Origin: Cyanobacteria bacterium M_surface_7_m2_037
GTDB taxonomy: Bacteria; Cyanobacteriota; Cyanobacteriia; PCC-6307; Cyanobiaceae
Assembly (NCBI GenBank): GCA_016882585.1
Contig: VGPP01000013.1
Location: 1-21,214 of the forward strand
Reading direction: 5' to 3'
Length of the DNA stretch: 21,214 bases
In this document: positions 14,191 through 20,982 of the stretch, piece by piece
Position numbering within the stretch: the stretch's first letter is position 1
How the letters are laid out: each line of letters begins with the position of its first letter
The notes under the pieces: generated by a model
Told to the model about the DNA's origin: nothing
Seen by the model: only the letters and a program-made list of their open reading frames with translations
The model's database searches: none
Program-made: the position numbers and the translations under genes

Positions 14191-15591
14191 ATGCGCGTCG
14201 CGATCGCCGGTGCTGGTCTGGCCGGTCTGGCCTGCGCCAAGTACCTCTGCGACGCCGGTCATACCCCGGTGGTGGTGGAAGCTCGCGATGTGCTCGGCGG
14301 CAAGGTGGCCGCCTGGCAAGACGAGGACGGCGACTGGTACGAGACCGGCCTCCACATCTTCTTCGGCGCCTACCGCAACATGCGCCAGCTCTTCAAGGAG
14401 CTGAACATCGAAGACCGGCTCCAGTGGAAGAGCCACTCGATGATCTTCAACCAGAAGGAAACGCCCGGCACCTACAGCCGCTTTGATTTCCCCGATATCC
14501 CGGCGCCGTTCAACGGCGTGGCGGCGATTCTCGGCAACAACGACATGCTCACCTGGCCGGAGAAGATCTCCTTCGGCATGGGCCTTGTTCCCGCCATGCT
14601 GCGCGGGCAACAATATGTGGAGGAGTGCGATAAATACTCCTGGACGGAATGGTTGCGCCTGCACAACATCCCGGAGCGGGTGAACGATGAGGTGTTCATC
14701 GCGATGGCCAAAGCGCTGAACTTCATCGATCCCGATGAAATCTCCAGCACCGTGGTGCTCACCGCCCTCAATCGCTTCCTCCAGGAGGGCGACGGATCCA
14801 AGATGGCCTTCTTGGATGGCAACCCGCCGCAGCGGCTGTGCCAGCCGATTGTGGATTACGTGTGCGAGCGGGGCGGTGAAGTGCATCTCGATGCTCCGCT
14901 GCGCGAGATCGAGCTCAATGCCGATGGCTCGGTGAGCGGTTTCCGCATCGGCGGGATCAAGGGCAAAGAGGGGTTCACGCTCCAGGCCGATGCCTACGTG
15001 AGCGCGCTGCCGGTGGATCCGTTCAAGCTGCTGCTGCCGGAGCCCTGGAAGGAGATGCCCTACTTCAAGAAGCTCGATGGCCTCAACGGCGTGCCGGTGA
15101 TCAACATCCACCTCTGGTTTGATCGCAAGCTCACCGAAATCGATCACCTGCTGTTCAGCCGCAGCCCTCTGCTGAGCGTGTATGCCGACATGAGCAACAC
15201 CTGCAAGGAATACGAGGATCCCGAGCGCTCGATGCTCGAGCTGGTGTTCGCTCCCGCCAAAGACTGGATCGGCCGCAGCGACGACGACATCGTGGCCGCC
15301 ACGATGGAGGAGCTGAAGCGCCTCTTCCCGATGCACTTCACCGGCGACGACCAGGCCAAGCTGCGCAAGGCGATCGTGGTGAAAACGCCCCTATCGGTGT
15401 ACAAAACCGTGCCTGGTTGCCAGCAGCTGCGCCCGGATCAGACTTCCCCGATCCCCAATTTCTTCCTCGCCGGCGACTACACCATGCAGCGCTACCTGGC
15501 TTCGATGGAGGGTGCTGTGCTGAGCGGCAAGCTCTGCGCCCAGGCCGTGGCAGCAGCCCCGGTGGCTGCGGCGGTGCCAGCGGCGGCCTGA
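14191..15591 (+). CDS. crtP: 15-cis-phytoene desaturase (CrtP/PDS type)
   Basis: The enzyme introduces two double bases' worth of unsaturation into phytoene, giving zeta-carotene; it is membrane-associated and uses FAD with plastoquinone as acceptor. The 466-aa protein has the FAD-binding N-terminus RVAIAGAGLAGLACAKYL (GAGLAG at 7-12, acidic E30 at the end of the second strand), the PDS block GLHIFFGAYRNM, and the C-terminal FAD block NFFLAGDYTMQRYLASMEGA. This is the plant/cyanobacterial type, not bacterial CrtI. The ATG at 14191 gives the exact Rossmann start; upstream codons read as non-coding. The last 15 residues are an Ala/Val/Pro tail. crtB follows after 4 bp. Confidence 0.97.
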   Translation: MRVAIAGAGLAGLACAKYLCDAGHTPVVVEARDVLGGKVAAWQDEDGDWYETGLHIFFGAYRNMRQLFKELNIEDRLQWKSHSMIFNQKETPGTYSRFDFPDIPAPFNGVAAILGNNDMLTWPEKISFGMGLVPAMLRGQQYVEECDKYSWTEWLRLHNIPERVNDEVFIAMAKALNFIDPDEISSTVVLTALNRFLQEGDGSKMAFLDGNPPQRLCQPIVDYVCERGGEVHLDAPLREIELNADGSVSGFRIGGIKGKEGFTLQADAYVSALPVDPFKLLLPEPWKEMPYFKKLDGLNGVPVINIHLWFDRKLTEIDHLLFSRSPLLSVYADMSNTCKEYEDPERSMLELVFAPAKDWIGRSDDDIVAATMEELKRLFPMHFTGDDQAKLRKAIVVKTPLSVYKTVPGCQQLRPDQTSPIPNFFLAGDYTMQRYLASMEGAVLSGKLCAQAVAAAPVAAAVPAAA

Positions 15592-15595
15592 GCCT

Positions 15596-16522
15596 GTGTC
15601 GTTGGCTGCTGCTGCCCCAACGGAAATTCCTTCCTTGGAGGAGGCCTACGAGGCCTGCCGGCAGGAAACCGCCGAGTGGGCCAAAACCTTCTACCTCGGC
15701 ACGCTGCTGATGCCGCCGGCCAAGCGCCGGGCCATCTGGGCCATCTATGTGTGGTGCCGCCGCACCGATGAGCTGATGGATAGCCCCGAGGCGATGACCC
15801 GCCCCGAGGCTGAGCTGGCCGAGCGCCTGGATGTCTGGGAGCAGCGCACCCGCGATCTGTTCGCCGGCACCGTTCGCGATGGCCTGGATCGTGTGATGGC
15901 CGACACGATCGAGCGCTATCCCCAGCCGATTCAGCCCTATCTCGACATGATTGAGGGCATGCGGATGGATCTCACCACCCACCGCTACGCCACATTCGAG
16001 CAGCTGAAGCTCTATTGCTACCGAGTGGCAGGCACCGTGGGCTTGATGACCCAGGAGGTGATGGGCATCGATCCGGCCTACACCTCGGCCCCCTGGAGCC
16101 ATCCTCCCGATACCAGTGAAGCGGCGGTGGCGCTCGGTATTGCTAATCAGCTCACCAACATCCTGCGTGATGTGGGTGAAGACCGCGGTCGCGGCCGCAT
16201 TTATCTGCCCCAGGAAGATCTCGAGCGTTTCGGCTACAGCGAAGCTGAGCTGATGGCCGGCACCCTCAACGACAGTTGGCGTGAACTGATGCGCTTTCAG
16301 CTGCAGCGAGCCCGCGAGTGGTTTGCGCGATCGGAGGCGGGTGTGCGTTGGCTGGCCCCGGATGCACGCTGGCCGGTGTGGGCTTCCCTGCGGTTGTATC
16401 GCGGCATTCTTGATGTGATTGAGGAGCTCGATTACGACGTGTTCAACAACCGCGCCTACGTGCCCACCTCGGGCAAGTTCCTGGATTTACCGCGCTCGTT
16501 TGTGATTGCGCAGGCGCGTTAA
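15596..16522 (+). CDS. crtB: Phytoene synthase
   Basis: It condenses two geranylgeranyl diphosphates to phytoene, the first committed carotenoid step. The 308-aa protein has both Asp-rich substrate-Mg motifs: RRTDELMD (55-62) and NQLTNILRDVGEDRGRGRIY (184-203). The start is a GTG four bases after the phytoene desaturase stop, so translation is probably coupled; no separate promoter is seen. Gene order desaturase-synthase is the common cyanobacterial arrangement. Its TAA overlaps the stop of the convergent hydrolase within a GTTAAC palindrome. Confidence 0.97.
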   Translation: MSLAAAAPTEIPSLEEAYEACRQETAEWAKTFYLGTLLMPPAKRRAIWAIYVWCRRTDELMDSPEAMTRPEAELAERLDVWEQRTRDLFAGTVRDGLDRVMADTIERYPQPIQPYLDMIEGMRMDLTTHRYATFEQLKLYCYRVAGTVGLMTQEVMGIDPAYTSAPWSHPPDTSEAAVALGIANQLTNILRDVGEDRGRGRIYLPQEDLERFGYSEAELMAGTLNDSWRELMRFQLQRAREWFARSEAGVRWLAPDARWPVWASLRLYRGILDVIEELDYDVFNNRAYVPTSGKFLDLPRSFVIAQAR

Positions 16523-17454
16523 CGCCAGCCCAGCTGCAGCCACGCCAGCAAGATCGGATTCACCTGCTCGGGTGATTCGTCGTGGGGGCAGTGGCCGAGC
16601 CCATCGAGCACTGTGAGCTCCTGAATGCAGGCGTGGTTGTGCTGCCATCGCTGCGCTTCCTCCAGCGGTTCCCAGGGATCTTGCGCGCCCCACAGCAGGC
16701 GTACGGGCACCCGCAGCTGCTCCAGCAATTGAGGCGCGAGCCAGTCGTTGAACAGATTCACGAAGCCTCGAAAACTTTCCGTGGCGCCGGGTTGTTGGCT
16801 GGGGCGGATCAGCAGATCCACCAACGCCTGATCCACGTTCCTGCCACTGGGATAGGCCTGCTGCAGCACGCCTCGCACGAAGGCGGGTCGTGCCAGCAGC
16901 TGAAACAGGCTCTGGATGATCCAGCGCTGCCGCACCACCGTCATCACCAGCGGCCGGGTGAGGCGGGCGGGCCAGGGCTGGGTGTCGAGCCGCTTGAGGT
17001 CGAGTTCGCGCTGGGCGCAGTCGATCAGGATCACCTGCTGGGGATCCTGGTGGATCTCTTGCAGCAAGCGGGTGGCATTCAGCGCCACCACGCCACCGAT
17101 CGAATTGCCGATCAGTTGGAGCTCGATGCCCTGGTTGATGCCGATCACCTCGAGGCAGAAATCGCGCACCTGCTCCGCCCAGAGATCGAAGCCGTAGCGC
17201 ACGGCCCCGGGGAGCAGAGGTTCACCCTCGAGGCAGGAGAGTGGTTTGCTGCTGTAGCCGAAGCCGAGCAGATCGATGGCGTAAACCGTTGCTGCCTGGC
17301 TCAACGGAGCCAGGTTGTGGCGCCAGTGGCCCTTGGAGGCGCCGAAGCCGTGCACACAAAGAACGGCTCTCCCAGAGGAAGAGCCGTTGGCTTCTGCTTC
17401 AACGCAGCTGTAGGTGATGGAGAAGCCGCGCCAGTTCCAGCACTGCTCCTCCAT
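16519..17454 (-). CDS. Alpha/beta hydrolase, pheophytinase-like subgroup
   Basis: The 311-aa protein has a full alpha/beta-hydrolase triad: oxyanion region VHGFGASKGHWRHN (34-47), nucleophile elbow GNSIGG with S118, acid D259 in LLWGAQDPWEP, and H288 in GLGHCPHDESPEQVN (285-299). The GNSIGG elbow and the GHCPHDE-type His motif resemble plant pheophytinase and its cyanobacterial relatives, so a dephytylation-type or other ester substrate is possible, but the substrate is not shown by sequence. No signal peptide is seen. It starts 8 bp after the RRM gene's stop. Codons for residues 23-31 form a strong hairpin (see terminator entry). It is convergent with crtB. Confidence 0.88.
   Translation of the reverse strand: MEEQCWNWRGFSITYSCVEAEANGSSSGRAVLCVHGFGASKGHWRHNLAPLSQAATVYAIDLLGFGYSSKPLSCLEGEPLLPGAVRYGFDLWAEQVRDFCLEVIGINQGIELQLIGNSIGGVVALNATRLLQEIHQDPQQVILIDCAQRELDLKRLDTQPWPARLTRPLVMTVVRQRWIIQSLFQLLARPAFVRGVLQQAYPSGRNVDQALVDLLIRPSQQPGATESFRGFVNLFNDWLAPQLLEQLRVPVRLLWGAQDPWEPLEEAQRWQHNHACIQELTVLDGLGHCPHDESPEQVNPILLAWLQLGWR
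17362..17388 (-). terminator. Terminator-like hairpin inside the hydrolase gene, downstream of the RRM gene
   Basis: Minus strand: AACGGCTCTTCC-TCT-GGGAGAGCCGTT, a 12-bp stem (one G-T pair) with a 3-nt loop, followed by CTTTG. It is 75 nt after the RRM gene's stop and about 66 nt into the hydrolase frame, in a poorly conserved Ser/Gly linker. It may end part of the RRM transcripts and so attenuate the hydrolase. Confidence 0.5.
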
Positions 17455-17462
17455 GGTGAACC

Positions 17463-17891
17463 TCAGACCGCTGCCTTCTGGTTGTCGAGCAGGCTCTTGA
17501 GCTTGGCCAGTTCGCCGGCCCAGCGGGGATCGGGAGCACCTTCCTCCACGGAATCGCGGTGCACCACCTTGTTCACGGCTTTGCGGGCCACGGCGGGGGT
17601 GCCAGGGGCGCCACCGGGGCGGCGATCGTTGCCGCGGCGCTCATCACGACGCTCGGAACGCTCGATGCGCAGCGCGTTGCCGGCGAACTCACGGCCGTTC
17701 AGTTGCTCGATCACGGCATCGGCCACCTTCTCGTCGTCAACGTTGGCGAAGCCGAAGCCACGGCCGGCGCCGGTTTCGCGGTCTTGCACGGCCTTGAAGC
17801 GGACCCCCTCACCCACGCTGGCGAACAGAGCGTCGAGCTCCTTGGCATCAAAGCTCTGGGGCAGGTTGCCGACGTACAGACGAACGCTCAT
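17463..17891 (-). CDS. RRM-type RNA-binding protein
   Basis: The 142-aa protein has one RNA recognition motif at residues 2-80: RNP2 is LYVGNL (5-10) and RNP1 is GRGFGFANV (43-51), with Val where Phe/Tyr often closes the motif. Such cyanobacterial Rbp proteins bind RNA, and several are cold-induced or act in mRNA localisation. The rest is Arg/Gly/Pro-rich (81-100) with a more ordered end, RDSVEEGAPDPRWAGELAKL. The ATG at 17891 matches the family N-terminus; an upstream GTG-type extension reads as non-coding. The 230-bp gap upstream (to 18121) probably holds its promoter and leader; I could not fix a -10 there. Confidence 0.93.
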   Translation of the reverse strand: MSVRLYVGNLPQSFDAKELDALFASVGEGVRFKAVQDRETGAGRGFGFANVDDEKVADAVIEQLNGREFAGNALRIERSERRDERRGNDRRPGGAPGTPAVARKAVNKVVHRDSVEEGAPDPRWAGELAKLKSLLDNQKAAV

Positions 17892-18121
17892 GGGAAGGAA
17901 AGGGGGAGAGAGAGGAAGAAAAACGTGTTCTGGCCCTGCGGGCTGATACCACGCGTTTGGACGGTGCCCGCTACTCCTTGCAGCTCTGGCAGTGCACAAG
18001 ACCGTGCAACTGGCAGCTCAGCTGCGTGAAGTGGCGTTTCAAGGCTGTTAACCGAACTGGCGAGATCTCAGCGTCCGAATTGGCGCGAATCAGGTCGTCT
18101 TAAACGCCTTTGCGTAGGAAG

Positions 18122-19375
18122 TTAATCACGCCGAGGTGCCCTTCCGCCAGCATGATCAGCGGATGTGAGCCATTGCCTGGCTTGCTGCAGTGCTTCGTCG
18201 TGGCTGTGCACACGGCCGAAGGCCTGTTCCTGCATCAGATAGCGCAGCAGCTCCCCCAGCAGCGGTGATGCTTCGATCTGCAGCTCCTGTTGCAGGCTGC
18301 GCCCGTCGATGGCGGGCCTGGGGTGAAACAACCGATCGTGGTGATCGCGCCAGCGCGCCAGCCAGATCTGGGCCTGCTCTGCGGGCCAGGGCAGCAGCAG
18401 GGCCGGCAGGCAGTCCTCCAGATCGCGATGCAGTTGCAGGCGTTCCGCTTCGCTGAGCGCTTCCGCTTGTTGGGCGGGTTCAGCGCCTTCCAAGTGCTCC
18501 AGCCAGCGGCGCAGCGTGGCCACTTGTTTCTGCAACTTGCGGCTGCTGCGCAGCTGCTCGAGGGCCCGGCCATCGAGGCTGTTGGCCAGGCGTGCCAGCG
18601 GCAGAAACGTGTTGCGCTCTGCCGCGGTTAGTGCGAGCCGCTGCGCGTTGGCGGCGCTACAGAGCGCTAGCCGGTGGGCTTCCGCCTGGCTCCAGCCGCT
18701 CGTGCGCCACGGGGCCAGCAGGCCCAGCTCCAGGCAGCGAGCGAGCCACCCTTCACCGCAGGGGGCGGCAGCCAGCTTCTCCAGCTCGGCCAGCACCCGC
18801 TCGCCCGCCACCCCAGCGATCGCGCCATGGTGCAGCTCGATCCAGCGCTCGGTGCTGGGCTCAAGCGCAAAGCCCAGTTGGGCGGCCAGCCGCAGCCCGC
18901 GCAGCAGGCGCAGGGGATCGTCGAGCAGGTTGGCCTCCGCCACGCCCACCAGTTGTTGCGTTCGCAGATGCTCCAGGCCGCCGAGGGGATCCACCAGCTG
19001 CTGGTGATCGGCCAGGGGCAGTGCCATGGCATTGATCGTGTAGTCGCGCCGATGCAGATCGGCCTCCAGGCTGGCGCCGTCGCGGCGGGCCAGATCGATG
19101 CTCCAGCCGCCGATCACCAGCCGCGCCATCGATCGCTCGGCATCGAGCACAACGCTGCTGCCGCCATGGCGCCGGCCCAGCTGCTTGCACAGAGCCACGG
19201 CATCGCCCTCCACCACCAAATCCAGATCCGGGGCGGTGGCCAGGCGATCGAGCAGGGCATCGCGCACGGCGCCCCCCACCAGCGCCGCCTCGCTCGGGAA
19301 GGCATCCAGCGGTAGCGGCCAGCGCTCGGGCTCCAGCCGCTGCCATGCCAGCTCCGCTGCCCCGGCAGGGGTCAC
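18122..19375 (-). CDS. cca: tRNA nucleotidyltransferase (CCA-adding / poly(A) polymerase class II family)
   Basis: It adds CCA, or part of it, to tRNA 3' ends. Class II features are present in order: LVGGAVRDALLDRL, the metal-binding DLDLVVEGDA, RRDYTINAMALPL, the DPLGGLEHL block, and DPLRLLRGLRLAAQLGF. The C-terminal half is helical and divergent. Some cyanobacteria split CC- and A-addition between two enzymes, so the exact activity is open. The start is uncertain: GTG 19375 gives 417 aa; ATGs at 19405 and 19411 are also in frame (the longest form is 429 aa), but they overlap the divergent ycf34 start. The extra residues (MHMPGAAADGAI) carry no family feature. Confidence 0.9.
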   Translation of the reverse strand: MTPAGAAELAWQRLEPERWPLPLDAFPSEAALVGGAVRDALLDRLATAPDLDLVVEGDAVALCKQLGRRHGGSSVVLDAERSMARLVIGGWSIDLARRDGASLEADLHRRDYTINAMALPLADHQQLVDPLGGLEHLRTQQLVGVAEANLLDDPLRLLRGLRLAAQLGFALEPSTERWIELHHGAIAGVAGERVLAELEKLAAAPCGEGWLARCLELGLLAPWRTSGWSQAEAHRLALCSAANAQRLALTAAERNTFLPLARLANSLDGRALEQLRSSRKLQKQVATLRRWLEHLEGAEPAQQAEALSEAERLQLHRDLEDCLPALLLPWPAEQAQIWLARWRDHHDRLFHPRPAIDGRSLQQELQIEASPLLGELLRYLMQEQAFGRVHSHDEALQQARQWLTSADHAGGRAPRRD

Positions 19376-19378
19376 AAT
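19373..19378 (+). promoter_or_regulatory. Candidate -10 element of the ycf34-tsaB-ydcF unit
   Basis: CACAAT (four of six matches to TATAAT) ends 26 nt before the ycf34 ATG, in line with the spacing seen at ndhF, ndhD and the LuxR-type gene. It would lie over the first codon of cca on the other strand if cca starts at 19375. No -35 was recognised. Confidence 0.3.
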
Positions 19379-19403
19379 GGCCCCATCCGCTGCGGCGCCG
19401 GGC

Positions 19404-19655
19404 ATGTGCATCTGCGTGGATTGCCGCTGGGTGGACCAATGCCAGGCCTACCACGCGGTTGAGCGCCAGCATGGGGTGCCTCACCTCACCGCTACGCCGG
19501 TGTTTGCCCCGCAGGAACCCCGGATTCACGTGCAGGTGCTTGATCTGCAGGATGGCCAGGTGGGTGTGGAGTGGGACGTGCGCAGCTGCGGCAGCTTTGA
19601 ACGCGAGCGCGGCCGCTGGCAGCGGCTCCGCCCCGATCAGGTGGTGCCTACATGA
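19404..19655 (+). CDS. ycf34: Ycf34 family protein
   Basis: The 83-aa protein begins MCICVDCRWVDQCQAYHAVE, the hallmark of Ycf34, with Cys2, Cys4, Cys7 and Cys13; a further Cys62 lies in RSCGSFERERG. Ycf34 of cyanobacteria has been described as an iron-sulfur protein linked to photosynthetic electron transport; the Cys cluster here fits that. It is conserved in red-algal plastids. Only the ATG at 19404 preserves this N-terminus. That ATG interlocks with an in-frame ATG of the divergent cca frame in CATG (19403-19406). Its TGA overlaps the tsaB start by four bases (ATGA). Confidence 0.92.
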   Translation: MCICVDCRWVDQCQAYHAVERQHGVPHLTATPVFAPQEPRIHVQVLDLQDGQVGVEWDVRSCGSFERERGRWQRLRPDQVVPT

Positions 19656-20332
19656 GTGGTGCTGCCTCCAGCTTTCAACACGACCAGCCGTGTGCATCGC
19701 GGCCGTTGCTGCTGGCGCTCCACAGCTCCAGCGAGACCCTCGGGGTGGCGGTTCAGCCCCTCGGGGAGCCCGCTGCGGCTGTTCGGGTGGCGAGTTTCCC
19801 TTTGGGACGGCGCCTTTCCAATGATCTGCTCCCCTGTGTGGAGCAGGTGTTGCCGGCCGAGCAGTGGCCTCAGCTGGGGCGGCTGGCTGTGGCCACTGGG
19901 CCGGGTGGCTTCACCGGAACCCGGCTCACGGTGGTGCTGGCCCGCACCCTGGCTCAGCAGTTGGCGGTTCCCTTGCATGGCTTCAGCAGCTTTTTGCTGA
20001 TCGCTCGGCGGTTGCTCACCGCGCAGGCCCCGCATGAGGCTGGAAAGCGGCTGTGGCTGGAGCAGTTGCTGCCCCGCCGCGGCAGCGTGGTGGGTTGTTA
20101 CGGCCTCGATCCGGCAGCGCTGGGTGGGGTGGCGGAGCTGGAGCTGCCTCGGCTGGTGCGTCCCGGTGAGAGTTGGGGCGGGGATGACCCCTGTGCGGCG
20201 GCCGTTGTGGATGCTGAGGCCGATGCCCTGCAACTGCTCGAGCTGGCGCAGCTGGCCCAAGCCGCTGATCTGGCGGGTCCCTGGGCTCCTGTGCTGCCGC
20301 TCTATCCCACAAGCCCGGTGGAGGGGTTGTGA
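19652..20332 (+). CDS. tsaB: tRNA threonylcarbamoyladenosine biosynthesis protein TsaB
   Basis: TsaB is the non-catalytic partner of TsaD in forming t6A at position 37 of ANN-decoding tRNAs. The 226-aa protein has the TsaB pattern: LLLALHSSSETLGVAV near the N-terminus (most relatives have Asp-Thr-Ser in place of His-Ser-Ser) and TGPGGFTGTRLTVVLARTLA at 82-101. The C-terminal half is shorter and less conserved, as is common. It is joined by four-base overlaps to ycf34 upstream (ATGA) and ydcF-type downstream (GTGA), so the three genes form one operon. The cca gene across the start is a second tRNA-processing function. Confidence 0.9.
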   Translation: MSGAASSFQHDQPCASRPLLLALHSSSETLGVAVQPLGEPAAAVRVASFPLGRRLSNDLLPCVEQVLPAEQWPQLGRLAVATGPGGFTGTRLTVVLARTLAQQLAVPLHGFSSFLLIARRLLTAQAPHEAGKRLWLEQLLPRRGSVVGCYGLDPAALGGVAELELPRLVRPGESWGGDDPCAAAVVDAEADALQLLELAQLAQAADLAGPWAPVLPLYPTSPVEGL

Positions 20333-20982
20333 CACGCCCCCGCTCCGGCCAGCGCCAGGGAGCGCCCCAGGCGCGGCGCGCCACCAAGCCCCGGCGCCGG
20401 AAGCGCGGCCGTGGCCGCTGGCTGTTGCTGGCCCTGGCCGGAGCGGGATTGTTGGTGTTCTCCCGCGGGCTGTGGCAGCCCCCCTTGCCGCCTCCTCAGA
20501 TGATCCTGGTGCTGGGCGGCGATGTGGAGCGCGAGCGGGTTGCCGCTGAGCTGGCTGAGCGCGATGGTCTGCCGGTGCTGGTGAGCGGGGGCAGCAATCC
20601 GGAATACGCCCACTGGCTGTTTGGGCGCCGCGGCTTGGATCAGGGGCGGGTGCAGCTCGACTACCGCGCCACCGACACGCTCACCAACTTCACCTCGATC
20701 GTGGATGAGCTCAGGCGCGCCAAGGTGCGCCACGTGTTGCTGGTGACCAGCAGCGATCACATGCAGCGGGCCATGCTCGTGGGCCGTTTGGTGGCGGGCA
20801 GCCGCGGCATTGGCCTCACGCCCGTGGCGGTGCCCTGCGGCACGCGCTGCACGCCGGAGGGTTGGCGCAAGGTGTGGGGTGATGGCGCCCGGGCGGCCCT
20901 GTGGGTGCTCACGGGCCGTGATCTCAGGAGCTGGGCGGCAGCGCGTTTCGGGCCGCTGCTGGAGGGAGCGCGGGGCCGCTGA
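20329..20982 (+). CDS. YdcF/DUF218 family membrane-anchored protein
   Basis: The 217-aa protein has a very basic N-terminus (about residues 3-30, Arg/Lys-rich), one membrane helix (about 31-46, WLLLALAGAGLLVFSR), and a DUF218 domain: MILVLGGDVERERVAAEL, PVLVSGGSN, the conserved acidic/Thr stretch ATDTLTNFTS, and HVLLVTSSDHMQRAML. The domain is linked to cell-envelope metabolism in some bacteria; the substrate is unknown here. The start is the GTG that overlaps the tsaB stop. Its last 59 bp overlap the convergent acyltransferase gene. Confidence 0.87.
   Translation: MTRPRSGQRQGAPQARRATKPRRRKRGRGRWLLLALAGAGLLVFSRGLWQPPLPPPQMILVLGGDVERERVAAELAERDGLPVLVSGGSNPEYAHWLFGRRGLDQGRVQLDYRATDTLTNFTSIVDELRRAKVRHVLLVTSSDHMQRAMLVGRLVAGSRGIGLTPVAVPCGTRCTPEGWRKVWGDGARAALWVLTGRDLRSWAAARFGPLLEGARGR

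Noticed and set aside
12067..14206. HIP1 octamers (GCGATCGC) as an abundant repeat
   Set aside because: Only two copies were noticed, near 12067 and 14198, both inside coding sequence; this is not an unusual density.
14179..15336. A 385-codon minus-strand open frame opposite phytoene desaturase
   Set aside because: It is a shadow of the desaturase codon pattern, with no motif and no independent start signals.
16582..17946. A 454-codon plus-strand open frame spanning the hydrolase and RRM genes
   Set aside because: It is a mirror of two genes with clear catalytic and RNP motifs; no recognisable domain appears in its translation.
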